From contig JASISA010000023.1 in NCBI GenBank assembly GCA_031771865.1, forward strand, positions 434,001 through 498,000: a stretch of DNA of 64,000 nucleotides, written 5' to 3'. Both the position numbers and the translations under genes were made by a program. Positions within the stretch are counted from its first letter, which is position 1. Every line of letters starts with the position of its first letter. A model generated the notes under the pieces. The model did no database searches, was not told the DNA's origin, and saw nothing but the letters and a program-made list of their open reading frames with translations. The stretch comes from Nothophaeocryptopus gaeumannii. Taxonomy: Eukaryota; Ascomycota; Dothideomycetes; Mycosphaerellales; Mycosphaerellaceae. Of the stretch, positions 30,193 through 41,739 are shown piece after piece.

Positions 30193-32203
30193 ATGTCGGA
30201 CCCCAGAGCTCCCCGGGCGAAAGCCGCTCGACTTGACCCAAGGCATGCATCCTCAAGCAGCACACTATCTGGCGTTGATGCCATGAATTTCGCCAATTTG
30301 ATGCCACCTCCACCGCCTCCAGGCCTAGCCGCACCCACACCAGGAGCATCAAACGCGTGTGACTGCCACATGTACATGCCCTTTGGTGAGCACGATCCAT
30401 TCGAGCATGGCGTTACTCCCCCGGGTCTCTATGCGCCACACTCGGAGGCTGAGAGGGAAGCGACTAGGCGCGCGGATGAAATCATCAAGGAGCAGATCAG
30501 GGCCGAGCAAGCAGCCCGAGAAGAGCTCTACAGGAGGAATTTGGAGAGGTCTCAGTTGACGGATCGGAAGAAGTTGATGATGGAGACGGGCGGCGAGACT
30601 ATGTGGGAGTTTGCGAAGGCGTTGAGCTTGGAGAGCAAGAGGTAAGTAGGAAACTGAAAGGGGTTGATTCCTTGGCTGACTTGAGTGCAGCGCAACCTTC
30701 ACATGTGGCGGCAGCATTCCCATCTCGCAGGATCCGAACACGTGTGCTATTGATGATCATAACCCCAGCATCAGGTCCGCAGTACAGAACCGCCCAGTTA
30801 GCATTCGATGGGGCTCCAATGGCCAAGGCAGAATGTTGTCTCTTCCCGCCGCGACAGGCGAACAGGATGCTTTGTCGCTCGAACAGCTCATTCTAGCTTG
30901 CGAACCGGCAACTTTCGGACGAAGCGGTGAAGACGTTTACGACGAGAGTTATCGCCGTGCTGGAGCAATGAGCAATGCTGATTTCATGACTGACCTCTGC
31001 CCCTACGAAGCAGGCATCACAGACATCATTACGCAGTTGCTCGCGCACTCAGTCATCGGCCTATCCGATGATGCCCAGCATCTGCAGCGTGGTTTGAGTG
31101 CCGAACTGTATAAGTTGAACATCTACAGCGGCCCGAGCGGAATGTTCAAAGCTCATGTACGTTCCGTTCCGGCTTTAGAGAGCGCATTGACTTGACACTG
31201 ACCTCTGGTATGTAGGTCGACACGCCGAGAAGCGAGACACAGATTGGAAGCCTTGTCGTTTGCCTCCCGGTTCCTTTCCAAGGTGGGGCATTAGCAGTCC
31301 GCCATGAAGGACAGGAGGTAATTCATGATTGGGCTTCAACGAAAGAAAGCGCTGCCATCGGGTGGGCTGCCTTCTACAGCGACTGCGAGCACGAGGTTCT
31401 CGAAGTCACTGCTGGCCACCGTATTACTCTGACTTACAATCTCTTTCTCTTGGCCGGTAGTGGAACTCTGAGCGGGCGACACATGAACATTCAGCTGACA
31501 CACCTGCCTCTGTCTAAGCTGTTGCAGACTCTACTAGCAGACAAATCGTTCCTCCAAACAGGCGGCTACATTGGACTTCATCTTATCCACGGCTACCCAC
31601 ACAGCCATCCCGACCTACACCGATTGGTACCTTGGATGCTGAAAGGGGCGGACATGGCCGTCTACGAAGCCGTCCTAGCCGCTAGTCTCACTTGCGCATT
31701 TGTTCCAATAAATGGCCGAGGTCTCTCGACACGTTCTATCCTGACAGACCTGGAAGAACAGGACCGAAAGCACTCGCCATCCGTTTTGAACCATCTTCAA
31801 GCTTTCCAAAAGAGCGACATGTGTATGGACTGTGGGGATCATAATCATTCAGAGCCTGGCTCTGATGACGATGTTCCTACTGACTCCGATGACTGTGAAG
31901 ATGAATACAATAGAGAACGGCGGGAGCGCTTTCGCAAGCATGTTGATGCGAAGAAGGCTGGAAAGAGGATTATTTGGTTGAACAGCGTTGGGAATAAAGA
32001 ATTCAGCAAGGCATATCTGGCGGTGAGTGCATCAAGATTGCAAGTGACTGAGGAATGCTGACTTGAGGGTATAGTATGGCAATCAAGCAGAACTCAAGGT
32101 GAAGTACACGAGTGCTGCACTCATCTTCAAGGTTCCCTCGTGGAATGCGCGAATGTCGAAGGAAGAAACGGGAGAAAAGGAGGTCATCATGATTGACGAT
32201 TGA
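30193..32203 (+). CDS. 2OG-Fe(II) oxygenase-like protein of a fungal family
   Basis: Four exons: 30193-30641, 30691-31156, 31216-32022 and 32075-32203. Introns are 49, 59 and 52 bp, with GTAAGT, GTACGT and GTGAGT donors. Frames join to 616 residues. The N-terminus is disordered with a Pro run. A charged helix follows (EAEREATRRADEIIKEQIRA). The central region (about residues 250-430) has the family pattern: LYKLNIYSGPSGMFKAHVDT with a His-x-Asp pair, then LVVCLPVPFQGGALAVRHEG, and a distal CEHEVLEVTAGHRITLTYNL. The H-V-D pair and the distal His/Arg are candidates for the iron and 2-oxoglutarate ligands. These proteins are usually annotated as prolyl-hydroxylase-like; substrate unknown. An acidic insert with CMDCGDHNHSE precedes the C-terminal part. 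Confidence 0.85.
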
Positions 32204-32844
32204 TCTATCAGTGCTAATAATGAGGGTCTGGACGAGTTTCAAGCTGCTGGTCAACTTCATATGAAAATTTGTTGGTACGTTGTCCCCCTTGCCAATTTAT
32301 TTTATAGCATCGAAGACTGTGATATTTCTCACTCACTCAAATTCCGGCACCCACATGCGCACCATCGAAACAGCGGTATGTTGCATTTCTCATCTCGCCT
32401 TCAGATAGATCGCAAGCTCCGCCAGAGACACTTTTTGAACACTCACGTGTTTACAAAGAATCAATTCGGACGACCTCATATCACAATTCCCTTCGCCGAC
32501 AACTCGGAGTACACTCGATCTGCAGAATCTCGACCCACTCCAGTGATGCCTTCCTCCGCATTAGCCTGGAATAGGGCTCTGGGCGCCAGCTTCGTCACGT
32601 CGGCCGACCTGAGGCACAATCGAGAATGGCGATTCTAAAATGAATGATTTGCATTGATCTGTGGTCCATGGAGAGGAGAATCCCTGTCTAAGAGGGAGGC
32701 GGAATGGGAGGAGGTATATAAGAGGCAGATGGGCCTTTTCGAAGGACCTAAGAGCATCACGGCTTGCACAGACTGATGAGACTTTTCGAAGTACTGAAGA
32801 CCAAGACGAAGACACATACCGTGGAGAATACTGGAACGAACGAA
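32204..32844. other. Intergenic, 641 bp, with relic promoter
   Basis: No gene is supported. A TATA box (32715-32722) sits ahead of a decayed short-chain dehydrogenase. Short open frames on both strands are unconvincing. Confidence 0.5.
32715..32722 (+). promoter_or_regulatory. TATA box ahead of the SDR pseudogene
   Basis: TATATAAG lies 130 bp upstream of the degenerate start codon at 32845, the same octamer used by the oxygenase-like gene at 30094. It suggests that the dead gene once had, and may still have, a working core promoter. Confidence 0.5.
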
Positions 32845-33349
32845 ATGGCAAATTAGGCGAAGTACTTCAATAAGCTGAAGGATACCAGAGTCTTTATTCT
32901 TGGTGGTTCTTCCGGTAACGTTTCCCAGCATGCGCTTCTTTGCACCGCTGCTTATCGCCAAACATGCGGCGAAGTTTCTGGATAAGTCAGCCAGTTCAAG
33001 CATAACCTTCACAGGAGGTCTCCTCTCTTCCCGTCCTATTCTCGGCTGACCACTCGTATCAGCCTACGCCGCAGGTCTTGAAGGTCTTGCTCGCGGGCTG
33101 GCGATTGATTTGAAGCCCGTGAGGATTATTGTTGTGAGGCCAGGCCTCGTGGATACGAATTTGGTATGAGGCGAGTGGGATTCCTGATGAAGTCAAAGGA
33201 GGGTAATTTGCTGATGCGGCGAGTAAATTGCCAGTCGGGAAGGTCGGGAGGCCGGAGGAGCTTGCGGAGGGGTATTTGTATTGTATGAGGGATGCGAATG
33301 TCACGGGGGTGATGGTTTTGACAGTAGTGGGGGACAATTGTTGGTTTGA
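32845..33349 (+). pseudogene. Decayed short-chain dehydrogenase/reductase (SDR)
   Basis: The ATG at 32845 is followed at codon 4 by TAG. The frame then reads KYFNKLKDTRVFILGGSSG, the SDR nucleotide-binding turn. The next recognisable part, RFFAPLLIAKHAAKFLDKSA, is in another frame, followed by SITFTGGLLSSRPILG, an in-frame TGA, and YAAGLEGLARGLAIDLKPVR then IIVVRPGLVDT. The usual Y-x-x-x-K active site appears shortened, with the Lys missing. A further frame change precedes a C-terminal piece (EELAEGYLYCMRDANVTGVM). At about 500 bp it is some 250 bp shorter than a normal SDR gene, so about 80 central residues are also lost. Multiple independent lesions make it a pseudogene, not a sequencing slip. 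Confidence 0.85.
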
Positions 33350-33428
33350 TCCAAAATGGAATTGCAGAAGGCCAAACGGTACTCGGTGTTAAGAAACGAG
33401 TGATAGCCTGGGTGTTTTGGGGCCGAGA

Positions 33429-33845
33429 TCAATAGGCATAGCTATGTAAGAATGTCGACTTGAAACATAACCGGCCATCATCGTTGGTGAATCTCCATTC
33501 GAGCCTCGCGACGCTTTCTCGACACTTCATGTCGGAATTGGTGTAATTCGACAATCGACAAGTGACGTAGAAGGTAGCCCATCCATATGCGAAATTGACA
33601 GTCGAAGTGGTATGCGTAACACGCACAGACATCTCGGGATGTAGCACGATGAAGCCTGCTCTTCGACGAATACGAGCTTTGGTCTTCCAGATGATTCACC
33701 GTCGCCTCGCATCTCGGAGGCGTGACCAGAGGCCAAGGATTCGTAGCCTGGATCGTTGTTTGTGCCATCTTTCAACGATGTTACGATCGTCTTTGAACGT
33801 TTCTCCAGCAGCGGAGCAGACGGAGCCTGGACAATGAAACGGCAT
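33429..33845 (-). pseudogene. Small orphan gene with one in-frame stop (possible pseudogene)
   Basis: From ATG at 33845 the frame reads MPFHCPGSVCSAAGETFKDD and then VERWHKQRSRLRIL. It meets TGA at 33696-33698 and, in the same frame, continues with protein-like codons to 33429 (WKTKARIRRRAGFIVLHPEM, later FAYGWATFYVTCRLSNYT). The first segment has Cys pairs and a His reminiscent of a C2H2-like finger, but the spacing is not standard. The protein-like sequence on both sides of one stop suggests a recently inactivated gene. An intron could also remove the stop, but I found no convincing splice pair. Family not recognised. Confidence 0.35.
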
Positions 33846-34493
33846 GATAATGTCGATCGAGGCAATAGTATTCGCAGCGAAGTCTCGCTTTTGGCATCGT
33901 GCACAGCCGTGTTCGCCCCTGAAAGATGTGTTTCCAGGCACTGTGTTGAGTCATCGCTATGGAAGCAAATGAATCACCAATCCTGTTGAGTTTCGTCTGA
34001 TGTAGCGGCGTGGGAAGACATGTGCTGCAGAAATCGCAGTCTCGACTCCGCTAAGCATTGAATGCCTTCCCACAAACCTCATTGAGAATCGTATCTCGCT
34101 TGAGGAGTGCTCTTCATTCAGTGACAAGGACCCCACAGCAACAGCTCGGCGAGCTTCAGCCTCGGATGATGTATAAGCACTTTCCGCCTACATGAACGGC
34201 ATTATTGTACACATTTCCATAGTGCTGAAGTAGTCTTGAAGTGGAAATTGGCCATTCGCATTCGTATCGGACACTATATTCGGCAGATAGCAAATCCTTC
34301 GTAGGCCGGGCAAATGTGTATCTGGGGAGGGCGTGAAAGAAAGTGTGGAAAGTGTGTGTTTTACAGTCGAGCGTGGAGCATGTAAGGCACTAGGTCTGCA
34401 CCAATGGATAAGTAGACTTGCATTGGTGAAAAAACTCTTACAGTATACAACGAACCGCCGACACGTGCCCTTAGCTTCTTGCGGTCGGCGATG

Positions 34494-34880
34494 TTACCTC
34501 AATTCCTTCCAGCAATTCTCCATTCTCCACGCAAATGTACCCACTCGTCTGTTGAACCGCTGGTCACGGTACTCGTCGAAGGAGAGTCTGATCGTCTTTA
34601 GCCATGTGGTGAGAAGTGACCCATATTGGAGAAGTTTCGCCAAGTTTTGGATAGTGTCCGCACTGGCAGACAAGTCCTTCGAGACGAAGAAGTCCTTATT
34701 TTGCTTTTCAAGACGATTCAAGTAGTTATCGTTGAATTTGTGGGTGATACATCGCGCAAGCCTGCGCTCCCGAACGTCCAGTAAAGTCGTAATCTGGCTG
34801 ATCATCTCTGGTGGCAGATCGTAGAACCTCGAAGGCGAGGCACGGGCTGCAGCCGGTCTTGTGACACGTTGGGGAGCCAT
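34494..34880 (-). CDS. Short F-box-like orphan protein
   Basis: The start at 34880 (MAPQRVTRPAAARASPSRFY) is preferred; an in-frame Met at 34898 exists. Residues about 19-50 (FYDLPPEMISQITTLLDVRERRLARCI) match the opening of an F-box: LPxE followed by two helices. The rest is basic and helical and ends at LR after 128 residues. Such proteins are normally longer, so this may be a truncated copy. It would act as a substrate adaptor for SCF ubiquitin ligases if functional. Confidence 0.5.
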   Translation of the reverse strand: MAPQRVTRPAAARASPSRFYDLPPEMISQITTLLDVRERRLARCITHKFNDNYLNRLEKQNKDFFVSKDLSASADTIQNLAKLLQYGSLLTTWLKTIRLSFDEYRDQRFNRRVGTFAWRMENCWKELR

Positions 34881-35166
34881 CTTGATGGGGCGGGGCAATT
34901 TCAGTGATCGCAGAGCAGTTGTGTCGCGGAGTAGGTCTCGAAGAGGTCATTGAGTGTAATTGACGTGGGGTTCCTTCGTGAAACTGAGCTTCTTATGACT
35001 CTTCTGAATGCCCACGGGACCTTATACTGTCCTCAGGCGTCATCCGCTAGATTCTTCAGCTCGGCCAGGCAACGCCGTTCGCCTCGATGACAGGAGCCAC
35101 ATGTTTTCATACAGCGCCAAGCGTCTGGATATGCTGTTGTATGACCATGGTTCGGGTCGCGATATG

Positions 35167-36189
35167 CTATCCGTTCGGTAGCTTCAGCAGCATCTCGTGG
35201 ATGCATCTGCCGTTGCCTTCCCATCTGACATGCGCGACTCCCTGTAGCAAGCAATCTGCCAAGTCGTCAAGCTTTCCACCCGCGAGCTCTCGAGCATGTT
35301 TGGCTTGCGACTTCTCCATTCTGAACGCCTCGGCGAGCTTAGCCGATCCATCAGAGAACTCCAGTGAGATGGATGAGTCGCCGGCTATCCAAGAACGCAC
35401 GATCTTGACTTTGTCCTTCTTCTCAATCTTGCGTCGACCAGATCCTGTTTCATTTATGAGCTCGCGGACATCGCTGTCAAGTCTGAACATGTCCATCGGC
35501 GGCCGCAATGGAAGCTTATCACCCGAGCCCCAAAAGTTGGCCACGCGAGCTGGACTCACGGCTTGAGTTCTTGGAAAGTCGGCCGTGGTCTTAGAGGTAG
35601 CCCGCAATGTCTCCAGACAAGACCACAGCATGCTCTCGAGCATGTTCACACGGACAGTCCATTCCTGGATTGCAGCCGCGCCTCCTGATCTGAAGCGCTG
35701 GCGTTCGATCAGAATGGTATCTGGTTCGTATGCCAGCAATTCTTGTACCACACTGTATGCAGTTCTTGAAAGAGCTGGAAGTGTGAATGCTTCTTTGTCT
35801 ACAGCTGCTAGCAGCTTAGACTTCTTCTCCGAGGGCTCATCTTGGCTCGTGGTCTCGTCTTGATTCGCGGCCTCGCCATCATTGCCAGGCAATGCAGGAC
35901 GATCGAGCAGATCCATTCGTCTCCAAGCAGTCACTTTCAAAGGTCCGAGCCCTCGTCTGTAGCCATAGTCGGATGATCCAGGGACTTCGATGGCGCAGTA
36001 GGCCAAGTTCCGGATGCCCATATCTACGCTGACGATTCTCCTCGCTGTTGGTGTATTCAAGGCATTTTGCAAACTCCGGACCAGAGACGCTTGGAGCTCG
36101 GCCTTGGTCCCGGACGATGCAGCGCCAGTTAGAAATGCCCAGTATTTGAGATGCCATGTCTTCAAGGAGGACAGGTTGAGCGTGTTCAT
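35167..36189 (-). CDS. CCE1: Mitochondrial Holliday-junction resolvase Cce1/Ydc2
   Basis: A single exon of 340 residues. The N-terminus carries a SAP-like DNA-binding module (LSSLKTWHLKYWAFLTGAAS then TKAELQASLVRSLQ) as in fission yeast Ydc2. The RNase H-like resolvase core has the catalytic acidic residues in conserved places: VSVDMGIRNLAYC (Asp at about 56), ILIERQRFRSGG (Glu) and GGKLDDLADCLLQG (Asp pair near the end). The long loops contain an Asp/Glu/Lys-rich insert at about residues 105-125. The family cleaves four-way DNA junctions and helps mitochondrial DNA segregation. No strong targeting sequence is obvious, so mitochondrial location comes from family knowledge. The start faces the transporter gene at 36755. 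Confidence 0.92.
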   Translation of the reverse strand: MNTLNLSSLKTWHLKYWAFLTGAASSGTKAELQASLVRSLQNALNTPTARRIVSVDMGIRNLAYCAIEVPGSSDYGYRRGLGPLKVTAWRRMDLLDRPALPGNDGEAANQDETTSQDEPSEKKSKLLAAVDKEAFTLPALSRTAYSVVQELLAYEPDTILIERQRFRSGGAAAIQEWTVRVNMLESMLWSCLETLRATSKTTADFPRTQAVSPARVANFWGSGDKLPLRPPMDMFRLDSDVRELINETGSGRRKIEKKDKVKIVRSWIAGDSSISLEFSDGSAKLAEAFRMEKSQAKHARELAGGKLDDLADCLLQGVAHVRWEGNGRCIHEMLLKLPNG

Positions 36190-36754
36190 ATCGTCGAGAA
36201 CGCGACTTGTGACGCGTCTCCAGACAAAGCTAATGCATCAGTGTCCAGTGCGAGCTTCGGTAACATCCAGCCCTCCCTGTCTCTGTGTCTTTCACATGCT
36301 TCAAGATCGCGGTGCCTGATGGGCGTCTCGATGATGAATCTTCGCGAATTGTTGGAATGGTTGTTTCACGTGCAGGGAAAGCGTGGAAGAGATATGAGCT
36401 TGGGCCACTTACGTAGCCAATGGCTTTTCATGCTGAAGATATCAAAACAGATCATATAAATTGACGGACTCTTCGTGAACGGATAGTCAAGATTTCCGTT
36501 GAGATGTCACATCAGCACCTAACGAGGCATTGCTTTTGTGTAAGCCAAGCTGTCGTCCCTTCCAGAAGTCCACGTTGCCGCAGCGGACCCCTTCCGCACT
36601 CAGCCGTCGATAGGCGGCTCCACACCACCGGAGCTTACGCCATGCACGAATCCTAAGAATACATCGAGACAATCCTCACACACGCCTCACAGCAAAAGCC
36701 ATGCAACCCCAGTCTTCCTCCTCTTCTTCTTCTACATAGACACGATGCTATGTT
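36190..36754. promoter_or_regulatory. Divergent promoter region, CCE1 / AVT-type transporter
   Basis: A 565-bp spacer between divergent starts. A CT-rich run (tcctcctcttcttcttctac) lies 15-35 bp before the transporter start and may be leader or core promoter. No TATA box was found. Confidence 0.45.
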
Positions 36755-38520
36755 ATGGCCAGAGGAGACAACAATTCCGCCCGCGAAGCTGCGCGCAAAC
36801 ATGGCAGCGAAGAGGAGGCAGCTGGCCTCCTCTCTCAACCCGAACACCACGAAGCGAACGATGATTCTCCCGATGAGGACATCAAAGCGAAGGTGAAGGT
36901 GCAGATACCTGCGCCGCCGAGACGACAAAGCAGTTTTGCGCAGACGAGACCGAATGGCGCTCCGAGGACACCGCATAGAGTGCGCTTCGATGTTGCGGAG
37001 CCGGAGACGATTGGTGAAGCGAATGGGAATCTGCCGAGAAGTCATGACTGGATTGAAGAGGAAGATTACATGAATGGAGATGCTACTTCCCCTGGTGGAA
37101 ATGGGCAGCAGCGGGCCCCGCTGTTGACGGGCGTCACGGCGCCGAGCGTGGCTGTTGCGGAAGATCTAGACTATTTGGAGGATGAGGCAGCGAGACCGAA
37201 GAGTGGACTCAGTTCCGCGTTCATGAACATGGCGAACAGCATTATCGGTGCTGGGATTATTGGACAACCATATGCGTTCAAACAAGCGGGCCTACTTACG
37301 GGCATAGTCTTGCTGGTATCCCTAACGATCACCGTGGACTGGACGATCCAACTCATAGTCAAGAACTCCAAGCTCAGTGGGACAAATTCTTTCCAGGCGA
37401 CTATGGAGCACTGTTTTGGAAAATCTGGCCTCGTCGCCATATCTGTCGCGCAATGGGCCTTTGCTTTTGGAGGCATGGTGGCCTTCTGTATCATCATAGG
37501 GGATACGATACCGAGGGTCATGATGTCGGTCTTTCCCAGCTTGCATACTATTCCGGTGCTTGGACTCCTCACGGATCGAAGGGCCATCATTGTTCTATTT
37601 ACGTTAGGGATCTCATACCCACTTTCTCTCTACAGAGATATTGCCATGGTATGTCGCGGATCTTCGATTGGAGGTAACTTCCGCTGACGGAAAACAGCTC
37701 GCCAAAGCCAGCACTTTGGCTTTGATCAGCATGTCCGTAATCATAATTACGGTGGTCGTGCAAGGGCCTCTCGCACCGGCTGAACTGCGAGGGCCTTTGC
37801 GAGAGAGTCTTCTCATCAACGATGGTGTCTTTCAGGCCATTGGTGTCATCTCCTTCGCCTTCGTCTGCCACCACAACAGTCTCCTTATATACGGATCTCT
37901 CAAAACACCTACCATGGACCGCTTTGCGAGGGTCACACACTGGTCCACGGGCATTTCGATGCTTGCTTGCCTCATTATGGCTTTGGCTGGGTATCTATCC
38001 TTCGGCGACAGGACGCAAGGAAACGTCTTGAACAACTTTCCCAATGGCAACTTCATGGTGAACATTGCGAGACTGTAAGCTATTCAACATCCACGAGACT
38101 CATGTACATGACACTGACGCCTTTACTAGCTGCTTCGGCCTCAACATGCTCACCACCCTCCCCCTCGAATGTTTCGTCTGCCGCGAAGTCATGACCCTGT
38201 ACTACTTCCCTCACGAACCCTTTCAACCCAACCGCCACCTGATCTTCACCACCTCCCTAGTCCTCAGCGCGGTGGGCATGGCCCTCATCACCTGCGATCT
38301 GGGCGTGGTCTTTGAGCTGGTGGGCGCTACAAGCGCTTGTGCTCTGGCATATATCTTGCCGCCTCTATGTTTTGTGAAACTTACCAAGAAGAGGACGTGG
38401 GAGACGTGGGCGGCTTATGTGTGCATTGCGTTTGGGTGTTGCGTTATGGGCATTAGTTTGATGATGGCTGTTGCTACGATAATTAGAGGGGAGGATAGGG
38501 CGGCGAGTTGTAGTGTTTGA
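36755..38520 (+). CDS. Vacuolar amino-acid transporter, AVT/AAAP family (Avt2-like)
   Basis: Three exons: 36755-37648, 37698-38074 and 38130-38520. The 49- and 55-bp introns have GTATGT/ACAG and GTAAGC/CTAG signals. The product is 553 residues. A hydrophilic N-terminus of about 145 residues (acidic, with RTPHRVRFDV) precedes eleven or so hydrophobic segments. The first carries the AAAP signature SSAFMNMANSIIGAGIIGQP. Others include VISFAFVCHHNSLLIYGSL, and the last are VFELVGATSACALAYILPP and GCCVMGISLMMAVATII. Family proteins move neutral or acidic amino acids across the vacuolar membrane with protons. Assignment to the Avt2 subgroup is from overall resemblance and is tentative. Confidence 0.88.
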
Positions 38521-39346
38521 TAGATGATGGTAGAGCTACAACTCATCAGATGTTCCAAGACCACGTCTGGAGTATCATTGCCTGTGTGACTTCTCATTGT
38601 GAGCTTTCGTGTGCGACTTGGACCTTCTTGTTCGAAATGTCTACCATGAGTGCAGTTGTCGTTTGCTGGTCTCGTTACGTAGCCATGAGGAGATTTTCAT
38701 CATCGCTTCAGCCGCCCACAGGCGGCTCGAGAACACGCTCTAGGAAACTCCCGCTGAAACATGACAGCTCCTCAGATCGCATCTTCACGACTCATTCACG
38801 TAAAGACTTCCTTGATGTGGATTGTGGCCCGCACTGATTCCGAATCTCTCATAATCCTCAACACGAGACAATCCAGATCCGGCGCCCAGTAATGGACCTA
38901 ATTCACTCTATGCACAGCGCGAAAACAGTCTTGCTAAGTCATGGAGCGAGTCTGCCTATCAGTAAGTAATGTGTTTGATGCTGGCAACAATGTTGTAGAT
39001 GAAGAAAGGGAAGGGAAAGGCGGAGGACGGAGGAGGAGTTTTGATGGTGTGGGAATGCACGGGCCAACAGTCGTGCCTGAGGTTTGGGCGACGTCGCTGA
39101 ACTTCAAGTCCAGGGCAGCTGCTGTGGGCAACTGGAGAAGGGACAACTTTCCATACCAACAACTGAACACTTGACAAGTGTACAGCAGGAGCTCTTCGGC
39201 GGCGAGCTCGAATCTGCAGCCTACACATTGTCCTTCGTATCACGCGCTGCAGTTCTGCAACCTTGCATGAGTGGGCAATAAGCAGCAGCGACCTCCCACC
39301 GCCCAGAACACCCACTACTTCCACCACCAGCAGAAGAGCCGACAAC
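38521..39346. other. Intergenic, 826 bp, upstream of SEC23
   Basis: This contains the 3' end of the transporter gene and the SEC23 promoter and leader. Open frames here lack coding character. No repeats or RNA genes were seen. Confidence 0.5.
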
Positions 39347-41739
39347 ATGGACTACGAAGCGCTGAAGGATCAGTGGTCCGACATTGAAGACCGCGACGGG
39401 ATTCGTTTGTCATGGAACACCTTCCCTTCCTCGCGCATGGAAGCCAGCAGGCTGGTCGTCCCCATCGGCGCCCTCTACACACCATTGAAGGAGAAGACCG
39501 ATGGCACTCCTCTGCTACAATATGAACCCGTCACATGCAAACCACCATGTCGCGCCGTACTCAATCCTTTCTGCCAAGTCGACATGCGCGCAAGAATATG
39601 GATCTGCCCGTTCTGTCTGCAGCGCAACAACCTCCCTCCTCACTACAAGGATATCAGTGAGAACCAGATTCCTCCTGAGCTGCACCCTGGCAGCACTACG
39701 ATTGAGTACCGACTCGCACGCCCTGCTCCGACTCCGCCGATCTTCGTTTTCGTGGTAGACACATGTCAGGAGGAGGATTCGCTCAAGGCATTGAGGGACA
39801 GCATTATCGGTGCTCTCTCTTTCCTGCCTCCGCATGCGCTGGTGGGACTCATCACGTACGGCACAATGGCGCAAGTCCACGAGCTGGGGTACACCGAGTG
39901 CGCGAAGAGCTACGTTTTCAGAGGTAACAAGGACTATGGAGCCAAGCAGGTTCAGGAGATGCTGGGTTTGACCATGGGAGGAGGTGCCAGACCTGGAATG
40001 CAACCACAGCCTCAGCCAGGTCGACCTGCTGCTCCGCCGGTCGGTGGCGCTCAGGCGCGCTTCTTGCTCCCGGTGCAGCAGTGCGAGTTCCAGCTCACGA
40101 ACGTGCTAGAGGGCTTGCAGAAGGATCCTTGGCCTGTTGCGAATGACAAGCGCGCGATCCGTTGCACTGGTGTAGCTCTATCTGTCGCGGCTGGCCTGTT
40201 GGAGAGCAGCTTCCAGAACTCCGGCGGCCGCATCATGCTTTTCACCGGAGGTCCGGCTACAGAAGGACCTGGTATGGTTGTTGGTCCAGAGCTCAAGGAG
40301 CAAATGCGTTCTCACCACGACATTGACCGCGACAACATCAAATACTACAAAAAGGCTCTGAAGTTCTATGACAGCCTTGCGAAGCGTATTGCACACAATG
40401 GCCACATCGTAGATATCTTTGCCGGATGTCTGGATCAGGTTGGTCTGCTGGAGATGAAGGGCTTGCCGAACAGCACTGGAGGACATATTATTCTGACCGA
40501 CTCCTTCACATCTTCAATGTACAAGCAGTCGTTCTCCAAGGTCTTCGACTCTGATGCTAACGGCAACTTGACCATGGGCTTCAACGCATCGCTTGAAGTC
40601 CTCACCACCAAAGAGCTCAAGGTCACTGGTCTCATTGGACATGCCGTATCACTTAACAAGAAATCTACATCTGTTGGTGAGACCGAGTGCGGTATCGGAA
40701 ACACTTGTAGCTGGAAGATGTGCGGCATTGATCCAGCAGCATCTTATGGTGTTTACTTTGAGATCGCAGGGCAAGGTGGGCCAGCTGCTCCGATGCAGCA
40801 AGGCCCTCAGAAGGGTCTCATCCAATTCCTCACATACTACCAGCACAGCGGCGGGCAATACCACCTGCGAGTCACAACAGTCGGTCGTAACATGAGCGGA
40901 CCAAGCGGTGACCCAGCCATTGCTCAGTCTTTCGACCAAGAGGCTGCTGCGGTTCTCATGAGCCGAATCGCAGTCTTCAAGGCAGAAGTCGACGATGGCC
41001 CAGACGTCCTCCGCTGGGTGGACCGCATGCTCATCCGACTCTGCTCGCGCTTTGCCGAATACCGAAAAGACGATCCATCCTCCTTCCGCCTCGAAAAGAA
41101 CTTCACCCTCTACCCACAATTCATGTTCCATCTGCGACGATCACAGTTCCTGCAGATCTTCAACAACTCGCCCGACGAAACGGCTTTCAACAGACACGTG
41201 CTGAATCATGAGGATGTTAGCAACTCCCTCATTATGATTCAGCCCACTTTGGACTCGTACACATTCGACCAGGAGGGCGCCGTACCAGTACTTCTGGACT
41301 CGACTTCGATCCAACCTCAGACGATCCTGCTTTTGGATACCTTCTTCCACATTCTTATCTTCCACGGCGAGACGATGGCTGAGTGGCGGAAAGCGGGATA
41401 TCAGGAGATGGAGGGGTATGAGAATTTTGCTGAGTTGCTTGATGCGCCGAAGCAAGATGCAAAGGTCAGTACCATTACGCAATTGTCTACAATGGAATAT
41501 GTACTAACTTGCTATCGCAGGATCTCATCCAAGACCGCTTCCCACTCCCTCGATTCATCCTTTGCGATGCCGGTGGCTCGCAAGCACGTTTCCTCCTCGC
41601 CAAGCTTAATCCTTCCACGACACACACCACTTCTAGTTACGGTGGTGGACAGACTGCGCAGACAATTTTCACGGATGATGTTAGTTTGCAGACTTTCATG
41701 GATCATTTGATGAAGTTGGCTGTGAGCGGGACGAGCTAG
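39347..41739 (+). CDS. SEC23: COPII coat GTPase-activating subunit Sec23
   Basis: Two exons, 39347-41464 and 41521-41739, encode 778 residues, normal for the family. The 56-bp intron has a GTCAGT donor, a perfect TACTAAC branch and a CGCAG acceptor. The start MDYEALKDQWSDIEDRDGIR is the conserved Sec23 N-terminus. The zinc finger lies near residues 60-85 (CKPPCRAVLNPFCQVD then WICPFC). The trunk domain follows (FVFVVDTCQEEDSLKALRDS), then the beta-sandwich, helical and gelsolin parts ending DRFPLPRFILCDAGGSQARF. It activates the Sar1 GTPase and forms the inner coat with Sec24 at ER exit sites. A Gly/Gln/Pro-rich insert near residues 208-225 is typical of fungi. Confidence 0.97.
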
